The translations under genes and the position numbers were made by a program. This document shows, piece after piece, positions 38,827 through 49,103 of a DNA stretch of 64,000 nt. The DNA comes from CAVVZJ01 sp963752755. GTDB lineage: Bacteria; Planctomycetota; Planctomycetia; Isosphaerales; Isosphaeraceae. Below the pieces are notes generated by a model that saw only the letters and a list, made by a program, of their open reading frames with translations, did not search any database and was not told the origin of the DNA. The stretch covers positions 1,054,001 through 1,118,000 of the forward strand of contig CAVVZJ010000003.1 of assembly GCA_963752755.1 (NCBI GenBank), read 5' to 3'. Each line of letters starts with the position of its first letter. Position 1 is the first letter of the stretch.

Positions 38827-41506
38827 GTGAGCACTGCCGTTCCGCCTGTCTCGCCGTTGCCCGAGGAGCCGACCCCGCCGCAGCCTCTGAACATCGAGGA
38901 GGAGCTCAAGGAGAGTTACCTCAACTACGCGATGTCGGTGATCGTCAGCCGCGCCTTGCCCGACGTCCGCGATGGCCTCAAGCCGTCGCAGCGTCGCATC
39001 CTGGTCGCCATGCGTGACCTCGGCCTGACGCCCGGCGGTTCGACCAGCAAGTGCGCCGGCATCGTCGGCGAGACGATGAAGCGGTATCACCCGCACGGCG
39101 ACAATTCGATCTACCCGACGCTCACGCGCATGGCCCAGTGGTGGAACATGCGCCACCTGCTCATCAGCGGTCAGGGCAACTTCGGCTCGATCCACGGCCT
39201 GCCTCCCGCGGCCATGCGTTACACGGAGGCAAAGCTCAGCCCGGTCGCCGCCGAGATGCTGGAGGACATCCAGCTCGACACCGTCGATTTCCAGCCCAAC
39301 TACGACGAGAAGTACCAGGAGCCGCGGGTCCTGCCCGCCAAGTTCCCCAACCTGCTCGTCAACGGCTCGGGCGGCATCGCTGTCGGCATGGCGACCTCGA
39401 TCCCGCCGCACAACCTCGGCGAGGTCTGCGACGCCGTCGTCGCCCTGATCGACAACCCCCAGATCACCCTCGACGAGCTGGTCGCGATCGTCCCCGGCCC
39501 CGACTTCCCCACCGGCGGCACGATCTGCGGCCGTTACGGCATCCTCCAGGCTTATCGAGACCGGCCGAGGCCGGCTCTTCCTCCGCTCGAAGTACGACAT
39601 CGAGGAACTCCGCGACGGCCGCTCCCAGCTCATCTTCACCGAGATCCCCTACCAGCTCACCAAGGAGATCCTCCTCAAGAAGCTGGCCGACCTCGTCAAC
39701 AGCGGCCGGATCAACGGCGTCACCGACGTCGTCGACGAGAGCGATCGTAAACAGCCCGTCCGCGTCGTCGTGAAGGTCAAGAAGGGCGAGGACCCGAACG
39801 TCGTCCTCAACCAGCTCTTCAAGTTCTCCCCGCTTCAGGACAGCTTCAGCATCATCATGCTGGCGCTCGTCGATGGCCGGCCGAAGACGCTCGGCCTCAA
39901 GGAGCTGCTCCGCCTCTTCGTCGAGCACCGCGTCAACGTCATCCGCCGACGGACCCAGTACCAGCTCCGCCAGGCCAGGGCGCGGGCCCACCTCGTCGAA
40001 GGTCTGTTGATTGCCCTCGCCTATATCGACGAGATCATCCGCGTGATCCGCTCCTCGGCCAACCCCGTCGAGGCCCGCGCTCGCCTGATGGGTCTCGAAG
40101 TCTCCGCCGAGATCCTCCGCCGCGCCCTGAACGATCCCGAGGCCCGGGCCAGCGCCAGCCTGACCCGCATGCAGGCCGAAGCCATTCTCGCCATGCGTCT
40201 CCAGCAGCTCACCGGCCTGGAGGCCGACAAGCTCGTCGAGGAATACCGCAAGCTCCGCGAGGACATCGCCCATTACGAGGCCATCCTCGCCGACGAGCGC
40301 CTGATCCTCGACCTGATCCGCGCCGACATGCGCGAGCTGAAACACAAGTACGCCGAGCCCCGCCGCAGCATCATCTCCGACGAGGAACTCGGCGACTTCG
40401 ACAAGGAAGCCTTGATCCGCGAAGAGTACATGGTCGTCACGATCACCCACGACGGCTACATCAAGCGCCTGCCTCCCTCCACCTATCGGGCTCAAGGGCG
40501 TGGTGGTCGCGGCATCGCCGCCACGAACACCCGCGATGGCGACTTCCTCGAACACATGTTCGTCGCCCTGACCCACGATTACATCCTCTTCTTCACCGAC
40601 CGCGGCAAGGTTTACTGGCTGAAGGTCTATGACATCCCGATGGCCGCCCGCACGGCCGGCGGCCGGGCGATCGTCAACCTCTTGCAACTCGACGAGGGCG
40701 AGAAAGTCACCGGCCTGATCCCGGTCCGTGAGTTCAAGGATGACGAATACTTGATGATGGTCACCTGCCGCGGCACGGTGAAGAAAACCGAGTTGACGGC
40801 GTTCAAGCGCCCCTCGGCCGCGGCATCATCGCGTTGGGGCTCGACGAGGGCGACACCCTGATCGGCGTCGGCCGCGTCAAGGCTGGCGACCACGTCATCC
40901 TCTCGACCCGCGACGGCATGGCCATCCGCTTCGACGAGTCCGACGCCCGCTCGATGGGCCGCCCCGCCCACGGCGTCAAGGGGATCGGCCTTCAGGACGA
41001 CGACGAGGTCATCGGCATGGTCGTCGCCAACGGCCAGGACGACCCGGCCAGCCTCCTGACCGTCTGCAGCCACGGCTTCGGCAAGCGCACGGCCCTGACT
41101 GAGTACCGCTCGCAGAAGCGCGGCGGCAAGGGCCTCATCGATATCAAGACATCGAAGCGCAATGGCTCTGTTGTTGCCATCGCCAAGGTTGTCGATTCCG
41201 ACGAGGTGATGCTCACGACCACCGGCGGCATCATCATCCGGACCCGTGTTGGCGACATCAACCTGATCGGCCGGAATACCCAGGGGGTCAAGCTGATCCG
41301 TCTCGACGACGGCGACTCCGTGGGCTCATTGGCGAAGCTGCCCGAGGAGGAGCTTGAGGCCGCCGCCGAGCTTGAGGATGTCGCCGGCGCCGACGTCGAG
41401 GACCTGCCACCGACGGTGGCCCACCCGCCGCACCTGATGGACGACGGCGTCGGCGAGGCGGAGGCCAGTGACCATCTCGACGACGAGGAGCGACGGCGAG
41501 TCCTGA
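38827..41506 (+). CDS. gyrA: DNA gyrase subunit A
   Basis: DNA-cleaving subunit of gyrase. The catalytic Tyr lies in AAMRYTEAKL; YHPHGDNSIYPTL is the quinolone-determining stretch; the seven-bladed C-terminal domain ends with the GyrA-box-containing SQKRGGKGLIDIKTSK, which separates it from ParC. Frame breaks near 39,559 (one base extra), 40,815 (one base missing) and probably in the tail near 41,490, after which TGA at 41,506 gives a plausible short acidic end. Start is GTG 38,827. GyrB is 28 kb away on the opposite strand. The tail passes close to the convergent gene ending at 41,571. Confidence 0.95.
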
Positions 41507-41570
41507 CGCCGAGCGGCGCGGTCGCCCAGGTTGGACGATCGCCGCCGTGGGTTGCGGCGGCGATGGTGGG

Positions 41571-42128
41571 TCATTTCATGCCCGAGGCGATTTCGAGGGA
41601 ACGGCCGACGTCGAGGGCCCAGAGGTCGGGGCCGTCGATGACCCAGACGGTGGGGATGTCGAGCGTGCCGTCGGCGTTGTAGCCGGCCTCCATCGGCTCC
41701 TTCGCGGCGCCGCTCTGCTGCCGCTGGGCGACCTCGGGCCGCTCAGGGTAGTCGGGGCCGAGCATGCGGAGGACGAGCTCGATCCGCCCCTCCCTGAGCG
41801 GCTCTCCTTGACCTTCACGGCCTTGTAAGTGACCGACTTGTTCGTTTTCGGGTCGGCCTTGAACTTGAACCGTCGGTCGAGCGTCTTGAGCCAGTTCTGC
41901 ACCGAATTCGCCTGTGCCGGTCGACGCGACCTTCTCCAACTCGCGGGTCCGTCCGTCGAGCAAGGCGCGGCCGACGTAGTCGAGGCGGGCCTCGAAGTCC
42001 TTGGGGGGCGGGAAGAAGTCGACCTTGGGTCGGTAGCCGAGGGCGAAGGGCAGGGTGACCAGGGCGACCACGACGACCAGGACACGGACCGCCATCGGGG
42101 TCCTCTTGAGGATCCCGAGAAGGCTCAT
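41571..42128 (-). CDS. Membrane-anchored unknown protein
   Basis: About 185 residues with one N-terminal membrane helix (VRVLVVVVALVTLPFALGY) and a soluble domain outside. WLKTLDRRFKFKADPKTNKSVTYKAVKVKE and GTLDIPTVWVIDGPDLWALDVGRSLEIASGM are the readable parts. Frame breaks near 41,800 and 41,910. Its ATG lies one base after the zinc-ribbon gene's stop, so the two are an operon. No family recognised. Confidence 0.65.
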   Translation of the reverse strand: MSLLGILKRTPMAVRVLVVVVALVTLPFALGYRPKVDFFPPPKDFEARLDYVGRALLDGRTRELEKVASTGTGEFGAELAQDARPTVQVQGRPENEQVGHLQGREGQGEPLREGRIELVLRMLGPDYPERPEVAQRQQSGAAKEPMEAGYNADGTLDIPTVWVIDGPDLWALDVGRSLEIASGMK

Positions 42129-42129
42129 G

Positions 42130-42327
42130 TCAGGCAATCGCGGCGGCCTCCCGGGCAAGCCGGGCTCGTTCGGCTCGCGCGGCGGCCTCGGGGTCACCCA
42201 GGATGATCTTGCCGTTTTCATCCATGTAGAAGACGGCATCGCATTTCTTGCAGTGCATCCGGGTCTTGATGCGGTCGGCGGGGGCATTGCCCCGCCGTCC
42301 GCAACTCGGGCAGGTCATCGGGATCAT
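42130..42327 (-). CDS. Small zinc-ribbon protein
   Basis: Intact 65-residue protein with two Cys pairs (TCPSCGRRGNAP and HCKKCDAVFYMDENGKII), forming a likely rubredoxin-like zinc ribbon, and an Ala/Arg-rich C-terminal helix. It precedes the membrane-anchored gene by 1 bp. Role unknown; such ribbons often bind nucleic acids or proteins. Confidence 0.7.
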   Translation of the reverse strand: MIPMTCPSCGRRGNAPADRIKTRMHCKKCDAVFYMDENGKIILGDPEAAARAERARLAREAAAIA

Positions 42328-42694
42328 GGACTGCGAACTCCTGGGATGAGCCGACCGGCGCCGTCGCTCGGTGAGGGCAAGCGGAGCCCGGGTCGTGACT
42401 GGACGGTCGGTCGTGGGACCCACGACCTGAGCACGACTCGCTTCGGCCGGCCACCAATGGCTTCCCTCCATATTTGACGACTTGCGGCGGCGGGATCGAG
42501 AGAGAGTTGAAAAAGAGAGATCTTGAGAAACCACCCCGGCGACGTTCGGCAGGCGTCTTCACGGCGATGGCAGACAGGCTCAAGCTCGCCTTGTTCGGCC
42601 GGGCCCGGCCCGCTAGGGTAGCAGTCGCGGCCTGGCGTGGCCGGCTTCGGTTCCCGTCCCGATTGATTTCGCGATCTCGAAGGGGCAAAGACCC
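42328..42694. other. Intergenic, 367 bp, divergent promoters expected
   Basis: No gene, repeat or clear promoter is seen. It separates the divergent zinc-ribbon and GDP-deoxymannose reductase genes, so regulatory sites for both should lie here. Confidence 0.4.
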
Positions 42695-43669
42695 ATGCGC
42701 GTCCTGGTGACGGGCGTCTCCGGGTTCGTCGGCGGCCACTTGGTCGAGCACCTGGCTCGGCTCGGGCGACCAGATCGTCGGCCTGTCGAGCCGTCGGCCG
42801 ATGGCCGACGTCGCTGGCCCATCTCGAACGACTCGCCCGGATCGAGCGGCTCGACCTGGCCGACGTCGCCGAGGACGACTTCGCCGACCTGCTCCGCCGC
42901 AAGCAGCCCGAGGCGATCTATCACCTCGCCGCCCAGGCCAACCCGTCGCGGAGCGTGGCCGACCCCCGCGGCACCTGGGCCTTGAACCTCGGGGGAGCCT
43001 TGAACCTGCTCGAAGCGGTCAAGGCGTCAGGGCTTGAAGCCGCGGGTCGTGCTGGTCGGCTCGGGCGTCTGCTACGGCAACCCCGCCCCCGAGCACCTGC
43101 CGGTCACCGAGTCGTGCCCCTTGCGGCCGAATAACCCCTATGCCGCGAGCAAGGCGGCGGCCGACCTGCTGGGTCTCCAGCACTTCCTCGGCCACGGCAC
43201 CGACGTCGTGATCGCCCGGCCGTTCAACCACGCCGGCCCGCGGCAGTCGGACGACTACGTGCTCAGCAGCCTCGCCCGCCAGGTCGCCGAGGTCGAGGTG
43301 GGCTCCAGGCCGGCCGTCGAGCACGGCAACCTCGAGGTCGTCCGCGACTTCACCGACGTCCGCGACATCGTCCACGCCTACCGTCTGCTTGCCCTCGAAG
43401 GCCGCCCCGGCGAGGTCTACAACATCGGCACCGGCCGCGACGTGCCACTCACCGCCATGCTGGAGACGCTCTGCTCCCTGGCTCGGGTACCCGTCGCTTC
43501 CCGCGTCGATCCCGCCCGCTTCCGGCCCGTCGATCAACCCCGCCTCCTCGCCGACGCCTCCAAGCTCCGCGCCGCGACCGGCTGGGAACCCCGATTCTCG
43601 ATCGAGCAAACGCTCTCGGATATGCTCGACTCCTGGCGGGAAGCGATCCAGTCGCCGGCCTTGGCCTGA
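42695..43669 (+). CDS. rmd: GDP-6-deoxy-4-keto-D-mannose reductase-like (RMD)
   Basis: Short-chain dehydrogenase of the extended SDR type, making GDP-D-rhamnose or another GDP-deoxyhexose for envelope glycans. Visible are VTGVSGFVGGHLVEHL (nucleotide-binding Gly motif), YHLAAQANPSRSVADP, the GSGVCYG block, the YxxxK motif in NNPYAASKAAADLLG, and RPFNHAGPRQSDDYV and RDFTDVRDIVHAY, both typical of RMD. Frame breaks near 42,762, 42,812 and 43,028. No mannose dehydratase (gmd) is beside it, so the pathway must be scattered. Confidence 0.85.
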
Positions 43670-43680
43670 CCCGAGGTCGA

Positions 43681-44070
43681 TCAATGCCGGTGGTGAATCC
43701 ACTCCCGCATCCGGCTCCGGCCGGTGAACGGGAGACTCGGGCGCAGGGCCCAGCCGGCGGGGCCGGGCGGGGCGTTGGAGGACGGGGCGGCGGCGAGGGC
43801 GGAGTAGAGGGGCGAGTAGTACGGCGAGGGGCCGTTGCTCAGGTCGTTGCCGGGATAATACAGGCCGGGGTAATAGCCCCAGCCGCGGGGGCCGTAGGCG
43901 CCGTAGCCGAAGCCGTTGGAGAGGAAGCCGCCTGGACCGAAGGTGGGGTAGGGGCCGAGGGCGGGGTCGATCACGACGTCCATCCACTGAGCCCGCGCGG
44001 TCGTTGCGGGACCGAGGAGCAGGGCGGTAAACGCGAGCGAGCAGGTCAAAGCGAGTAGGCCGCGAGTCAT
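43681..44070 (-). CDS. Secreted Gly/Tyr-rich protein
   Basis: Intact 129-residue protein with a signal peptide (LLALTCSLAFTALLLGPATTARAQ). The mature part is rich in Gly, Tyr, Pro and Ser (GFLSNGFGYGAYGPRGWGYYPGLYYPG), resembling planctomycete envelope proteins of low complexity. Convergent with the reductase gene, 11 bp apart. Confidence 0.65.
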   Translation of the reverse strand: MTRGLLALTCSLAFTALLLGPATTARAQWMDVVIDPALGPYPTFGPGGFLSNGFGYGAYGPRGWGYYPGLYYPGNDLSNGPSPYYSPLYSALAAAPSSNAPPGPAGWALRPSLPFTGRSRMREWIHHRH

Positions 44071-44223
44071 CGGAGCCGTCCGGATTGCCGGGCTCCGGAC
44101 GGCGGTTCGGCCCTCCCTGATTGCCCGCCGGCCGGGTCGAAGCGGAACTCATCGCGAGACGCATCCTCACCCGGAAGCTTACCACGCGATCGGCCCGCGG
44201 GCGGCGGCCCGGCTCCGGTCCGC

Positions 44224-44958
44224 TCAGCGCGAGGTGGTTTGTACGGGCGGCCTCGTGTAGTAGTCGAGCCAGCCCTTGAGTCGAGCGGCCGACTTCGGCA
44301 CGTTCACCTCGGCGCCGGTGAGGACGGCTGAGGGGCTGAGCACCTCGCCGTAGTAGTTGACGTTGGCCCGCCAGTCGAGGGTGAACGCGGCGCCTTCGAG
44401 CGACACCCCCGCGAAGAGGCCGCGGCTTCGGGAATAGGAGTAGATCTCGGACGAGAGCAAGGCATCGGTGCCGGCCTCGACCTGCCGGCCGAGCGGTCCG
44501 GCGGCGACGGCGGCATCGGCTCCGAGCGTGAACTTGCCGTGGCCGTTGAGGAAGCTATCAAGGCTCCTGCGGTTCTTGAAGACGAGGATCAGGTCGGTCG
44601 CCTGCGCACCGGCCTGGAGCCCGAAACTGCCGCCGGTCAGGGTGACGAAGACCGGGTTGCTCCAGCGGCCATCGACGGTGCGGACCAGCAGCACGCCCCT
44701 TCCGAAGCGGATGCCCCCCAGGAACCCCGCCTTGAGCACCCCCGGCACGATCGCGATCGCCTGCGCCCCACCCAGCAAGGCCGGCGGGATACTCTGCTCA
44801 GGAATGCCCATAACCTCATAAAAGCAAACGGTCGAGGTATCGACCGTGACCGTCTCCCGGTACTGGGCCAGGGCCGGCCTCGCCGGTCCAATCAGGGCGA
44901 CGACCAGGGCGAGCGCGGCCGGAATCGTCGCGGCGCGCAGGGGTCGGGAGCATCTCAT
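44224..44958 (-). CDS. SYLF-domain (YSC84-like) lipid-binding protein
   Basis: Intact protein of about 244 residues with a signal peptide (AALALVVALIGPARPALAQ). The SYLF domain is clear: IPPALLGGAQAIAIVPGVLKAGFLGGIRFGRGVLLVR, SNPVFVTLTGGSFGLQAGAQATDLILVFKN, and FTLGADAAVAAGPLGRQVEAGTDA. The start at 44,958 has GGAGG seven bases upstream. Related eukaryotic domains bind phosphoinositides; the bacterial role is unknown, probably an envelope lipid-binding protein. Confidence 0.85.
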   Translation of the reverse strand: MRCSRPLRAATIPAALALVVALIGPARPALAQYRETVTVDTSTVCFYEVMGIPEQSIPPALLGGAQAIAIVPGVLKAGFLGGIRFGRGVLLVRTVDGRWSNPVFVTLTGGSFGLQAGAQATDLILVFKNRRSLDSFLNGHGKFTLGADAAVAAGPLGRQVEAGTDALLSSEIYSYSRSRGLFAGVSLEGAAFTLDWRANVNYYGEVLSPSAVLTGAEVNVPKSAARLKGWLDYYTRPPVQTTSR

Positions 44959-45197
44959 GGGGTCGGCCTCCATTTGCCGGTGTTGATCCCCGACCGTGAC
45001 GGTCGAGGGCGAGAGGGGCGGGCCGCGACACCGTTCGAGGTCCGAGGTCCGGGCGGGTCGCATCCTTGAAACCGGGGCCATTTCCCGGCACAAGGTACGT
45101 ATCCGCTCGCAGGCGATCGGTCAATGCCGAGTTCGGCCGGTGCGGTGTTGACGGTTGGCCGTTGACCAGTGAAGCCATCCCCTGGGAGAACCCGCCC

Positions 45198-47008
45198 GTG
45201 CGACTCTCGCTCTCGCTCCCCCTCGCCCTGGCTCTCGCCGCGCCCGCCTTCTCCGCGGCCGACGATCCCCGCAACATCCGCAACGGCCACACGATCCCCG
45301 ACGAGGGCTACTGCGATCAGCCCTACGTCGTCAGGACCCGCGACGGTGCCTGGCTCGGCCTCATGACCACCGGGCCAGGCCGCGAGGGGCAGACCGGACA
45401 GCACATCGTCGCCACAATCAGCGAGGATCAGGGCCGGAGCTGGTCCGACCTCATCGATATCGAGCCCGGCGACGGTCCCGAAGCGTCGTGGGTCATGCCC
45501 TATCTGGCTCCGAGCGGCCGGGTTTATGCCTTCTACACGTACAACGCGGAGAACCTCCGCGTCGTCCCTCGGGGCAACTCGGCGGGCGTGAACAAGCGGG
45601 TCGATACCCTGGGGGCGTATGCCTTCAAGTTCTCGGACGACAACGGCCGGACCTGGTCGAAGGAGCGTTACGAGATCCCGATGCGGAAAATGAAGATCGA
45701 CCGCACGAACAACGTCGGCGGCGATTTCCTGTTCTTCTGGGGCGTCGGCAAGCCGATCCAGCACGACGGCGCCATGTACTTCGGTTTCGCCAAGGTCGGC
45801 AAGTGGGGCCTGCCCGGCGGCATGGTCACGTCGCAGGGTTGTTTCATGAAGAGTCAAAACATCCTCAAGGAAGCCGACCCCTCGAAGCTCCGCTTCGAAC
45901 TCCTGCCCGACGGCGACTCCGGCCTGCGCGCCCCGAAAGGCCCCGTCTCGGACGAGGCGAATCTCGTCGGCCTGTCGGATGGCTCGCTCTACGCCACCTA
46001 CCGCACGATCGACGGATACCCCTGCGGTGCTTACAGCCGCGACGGCGGCCATACCTGGACCGGCCCCGCGTATGCCACCTACGCGCCCGGCGGCCGTCGG
46101 ATCAAGCACCCCCGGGCGGCCAATTTTGTGAAAAAGTTCTCGAATGGCAAATACCTCTACTGGTTCCACAACCAGGGGGGGAGCCCGTCCACCTCGCGAG
46201 GTGGGACTACTACAGCGGTCGCAACCCCGCCTGGGTCACCGGCGGGATCGAGAAGGATGGTCAGATTCTCTGGTCCGAGCCCGAGATCCTGCTCTACGAC
46301 GAGGACCCGAACGTCCGGATCAGCTACCCCGACTTCATCGAGGACGAAGGCCGCTACTTCGTCACCGAGACGCAGAAGACCGTCGCCCGCGTCCACGAGA
46401 TCGACCCGACCTTGCTCGCAGGGGTCTGGAACCAGTTCCACCGCAACGAGGTTGCCCGCGATGGTCTGCTGCTTGAGGTGGTCGGCGATGCCGCAAAGCC
46501 CGGTGCGAAGCTCACCATGCCGGTCTTGCCCGACCTGCACGACCGCGGCGGCTTTGCGATCGATTTCTGGGTCAAGCTCGACGAGCTGACCGCCGGCCAG
46601 ACGATCCTCGACGCCCGCGACGCGAAGGGCAAGGGGCTCGCGCTGAGCACCTCGGAACGCTCCACGATCGCGCTCGTCCTGAACGACGGCCAGCAGACCG
46701 CCACCTGGGACAGCGACCCCGGTACGCACCCCGGCACGCTCAAGTCGGGCGTCTGGCAGCATGTGGCGGTGATCGTCGATGCCGGCCCGAGGCTGATCCT
46801 GTTCGCCGTCGATGGCGTGCTCAACGACGGCGGCGCGCTTCGCCAGTACGGCTGGGGTCGCTTCGGTCCCGAGATCGGTGATGTCAACGGGTCGCGGGAG
46901 GCGACACTGGCTCCGAAGCTTTTCGGTGAGATTGCCGCCTTGCGGATCTACGGCCGGCCCTTGCGGACATCGGAGGCCGTGGGGAACTGGCGGGCGGGAC
47001 GGCCGTAG
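45198..47008 (+). CDS. Secreted sialidase-like (BNR) protein with LamG domain
   Basis: Exported glycoside-hydrolase-like beta-propeller (sialidase superfamily). Signal peptide RLSLSLPLALALAAPAFSA; Asp-box repeats SEDQGRSW, SDDNGRTW and SRDGGHTW. A C-terminal laminin-G/concanavalin-like domain (LHDRGGFAIDFWVKLDEL, GVWQHVAVIVDAGPRLILFAVDGVLNDGG) follows. Start is GTG at 45,198 with GGGAGA eight bases upstream. Frame is broken near 46,190. Probably acts on sugar-containing polymers outside the cell; substrate unknown. Confidence 0.82.
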
Positions 47009-47040
47009 TCGTCGGAGGAGCGGCTTCCGGTCGCCACTCA

Positions 47041-47938
47041 GAGTCTGTTCCAAAAGGGGCGTCGGCTGTAGTTTGGGGGGATGGAACGCAAAGCCTACCC
47101 CAGCGACCTGACCGACGCCCAGTGGCGCCTCCTCGCTTCCCTGATCCCCGAGGCCAAGCCCGGCGGCAGGCCCCGCAAGTACGAGATGCGCGAGGTCATC
47201 AATGGCCTGCTCTACCTCAACCGCGAGGGCTGTTCCTGGCGGGCGTTGCCCCACGACCTGCCCCACTGGAAGACCTGCTACAACTTCTTCCGCCGGTTCG
47301 AGGCCGACGGCACCTGGGACGCCCTGGTCGCCGCGTTGCGGGGGGAGGTGCGGACGAAGCTCGGGCGCGCGCCGACGCCCAGCGGCGCCTGCATCGATAG
47401 CCAGTCGGCCAAGACGGCGCACGGCGGGGCCGAGGTCGGCGTCGATGGCGGCAAGATGGTGCGGGGCCGCAAGCGACATATCGTCACCGACACGCTGGGG
47501 TTGCTGCTGATCGTCGTGGTCACCGCGGCGAACCTCGACGACGGGGCGACGGCGCCGCGGCTGCTGGCCGGTCTGCCCGCCGTGACGTTCCCCCGGCTGG
47601 CCGTGGTGTGGGCGGACCGGAAGTACCGCAACTCCCGGCTCGACGCCTGGCTGTCGGGCCAGGACCGGCTCCGCGTGGAGGTGAGCTCGAAGCCCGAGGG
47701 CGAGCGGGGGTTCAAGCCGCTGAAGGTGCGGTGGGTGGTCGAGCAGACCTTCGGCTGCCTGCTGCGGTGGCGGCGGCTGGTGCGGGACTTCGAGCGGCTG
47801 CCGGAGACGAGCGCGGCGATGGTCAAGCTCAGCTCGATCCATCGGATGGTCCGCCGTGCCCGGCCGCCGCGATGGCGGAAGAAATTCCGCTACAAGCGGC
47901 CGCCCAAAGCGGCCGCTTGAGTCTTTTGGAACAGTCTC
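47041..47938 (+). mobile_element. Intact IS5-family insertion sequence (IS427/IS1031-like)
   Basis: 898-bp element with 16-bp inverted repeats, left GAGTCTGTTCCAAAAG (47,041-47,056) and right complement GAGACTGTTCCAAAAG (47,923-47,938), one mismatch. It is flanked by the 3-bp TNA-type duplication TCA at 47,038-47,040 and 47,939-47,941. The right TCA is the stop codon (TGA) of the fmdB-like gene. Carries a single transposase gene. Confidence 0.9.
47081..47920 (+). CDS. IS5-family transposase
   Basis: Intact 279-residue DDE transposase. N-terminal helix-turn-helix (LTDAQWRLLASLIPEAKPGGRPRKYEMREVINGLLYLN), catalytic Asp in ACIDSQSAK, GRKRHIVTDTLGLLL block, second Asp in VWADRKYRN, and Glu in VEQTFGCLLRWRRLVRDFE. 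The single unbroken reading frame fits IS5 members with one open frame, and it shows no frame break, unlike many genes here, so this element is probably recent or well-sequenced. Confidence 0.92.
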   Translation: MERKAYPSDLTDAQWRLLASLIPEAKPGGRPRKYEMREVINGLLYLNREGCSWRALPHDLPHWKTCYNFFRRFEADGTWDALVAALRGEVRTKLGRAPTPSGACIDSQSAKTAHGGAEVGVDGGKMVRGRKRHIVTDTLGLLLIVVVTAANLDDGATAPRLLAGLPAVTFPRLAVVWADRKYRNSRLDAWLSGQDRLRVEVSSKPEGERGFKPLKVRWVVEQTFGCLLRWRRLVRDFERLPETSAAMVKLSSIHRMVRRARPPRWRKKFRYKRPPKAAA

Positions 47939-48178
47939 TCAGTCGAGGTTGCAACCGCCTCCGCAACACATCGGAGCGCCGCAGCCGCCGCCCGGGTTGG
48001 CGATCGGGAGCGACGACGATCGCGAGCCGCCGTTGACCTGCGCCGCGGCGGGGACGCTGAACTGCTTGGCGACCTCGACCGAATGGCACTTCGGGCAGCG
48101 GGCGACGTCGCCCGACGAGCGGATCAAGGTCTCGAAGGAGTGGTGGCAGGGTTCGCAGCGGTATTCGTAGATCGGCAT
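47939..48178 (-). CDS. FmdB-family zinc-ribbon protein
   Basis: Intact 79-residue FmdB-type putative regulatory protein. MPIYEYRCEPCHHSFETLI and ARCPKCHSVEVAKQFSVP carry the two CxxC pairs of the zinc ribbon. The Gly/Cys-rich tail GGGCGAPMCCGGGCNLD may bind metal. The stop codon is supplied at the target duplication of the IS5-type element. Function unknown in general. Confidence 0.88.
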   Translation of the reverse strand: MPIYEYRCEPCHHSFETLIRSSGDVARCPKCHSVEVAKQFSVPAAAQVNGGSRSSSLPIANPGGGCGAPMCCGGGCNLD

Positions 48179-48297
48179 CGTCGGCGAGACTCCGGCTCGC
48201 CCCGGAGCAGGCGGGGCGTACAATCCGAGGGTTGGGAACCGAACTATTGTTGAGTCGCGCCGGGAAACTGTCAACGAGGCCTGTGGGGAGGAGCAAC

Positions 48298-49008
48298 ATG
48301 GCGATCCGGCCTTTGACGCGGGAGGAAGTTCGCTCGATCGACCGGCGAGCGGCCGAGGAGTTCGGCATGCCGACGCTGATCCTGATGGAGAACGCCGGCC
48401 GGGGGGCGGCGGACTGGCTGGCGTCGCGGGCCGGGGGACGGATCTTGATCCTCTGCGGGCCGGGCAACAACGGCGGCGACGGCGGCGTGGTCGCCCGGCA
48501 TCTGGATATCCGGAACGTCCCGGTACATGTGATCTGGCTCGCCGATCCGGCGAAGCTCGCGCACGATGCGGCGGTGCAGCATGAAATCCTGGCACGTTCG
48601 GGTATCCCGCAGGAGGACTGGCCGGGGCCGATCGATGGGGTGCGGCTGGCCGATCTGCTGGCGAAGGCTGACTGGGTTGTCGATGCCCTGCTCGGCACGG
48701 GCCTGAGCCGGCCGGTGGAGGGGACGCTCCGGGAGGCGATCGAGGCGATCAACGCCGCGGGCCGGCGCGTCCTCGCCCTCGACCTGCCCTCGGGCCTGGA
48801 TGCCGACACCGGCGAGCCGCTCGGGTTGGCTGTCCACGCCGCGGCGACGGCCACCTTCGTGGCCCCGAAGGTCGGCTTCGCCAGGCCGGGGGCCTTTGCC
48901 CACACCGGTCAGGTGGAGGTCTTCGGGATCGGCGTTCCCCGTCGTCTGCTCGACGCCTTCGGCGCGGCGCCGGATGGGGGAGTCTGGGCGCCGCCGTCGG
49001 GACCTTGA
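48298..49008 (+). CDS. nnrE: NAD(P)H-hydrate epimerase (YjeF N-terminal)
   Basis: Intact stand-alone YjeF_N domain, which epimerises damaged NAD(P)HX to the form repaired by a dehydratase. Conserved motifs: LTREEVRSIDRRAAEEFGMPTLILMENAGRGAA, LCGPGNNGGDGGVVARHL (nucleotide-binding) and ALDLPSGLDADTG. Start at 48,298, with GGAGGAG five bases upstream. No dehydratase partner (NnrD) is fused or adjacent. Confidence 0.92.
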   Translation: MAIRPLTREEVRSIDRRAAEEFGMPTLILMENAGRGAADWLASRAGGRILILCGPGNNGGDGGVVARHLDIRNVPVHVIWLADPAKLAHDAAVQHEILARSGIPQEDWPGPIDGVRLADLLAKADWVVDALLGTGLSRPVEGTLREAIEAINAAGRRVLALDLPSGLDADTGEPLGLAVHAAATATFVAPKVGFARPGAFAHTGQVEVFGIGVPRRLLDAFGAAPDGGVWAPPSGP

Positions 49009-49103
49009 GGTCGGGCCTGGGCGGAACGGAACCCCATCCGGTTCTTCCCGGATCGAAGATCGCCTCTTGCCCGCGCTGTCCAAAACGAGTAGCCGTTCGG
49101 CAC

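Noticed and set aside
47041..47938. The IS5-type transposase at the left edge as a second copy of this element
   Set aside because: The proteins share only the family fold; sequence around the first Asp and the N-terminus differ clearly.
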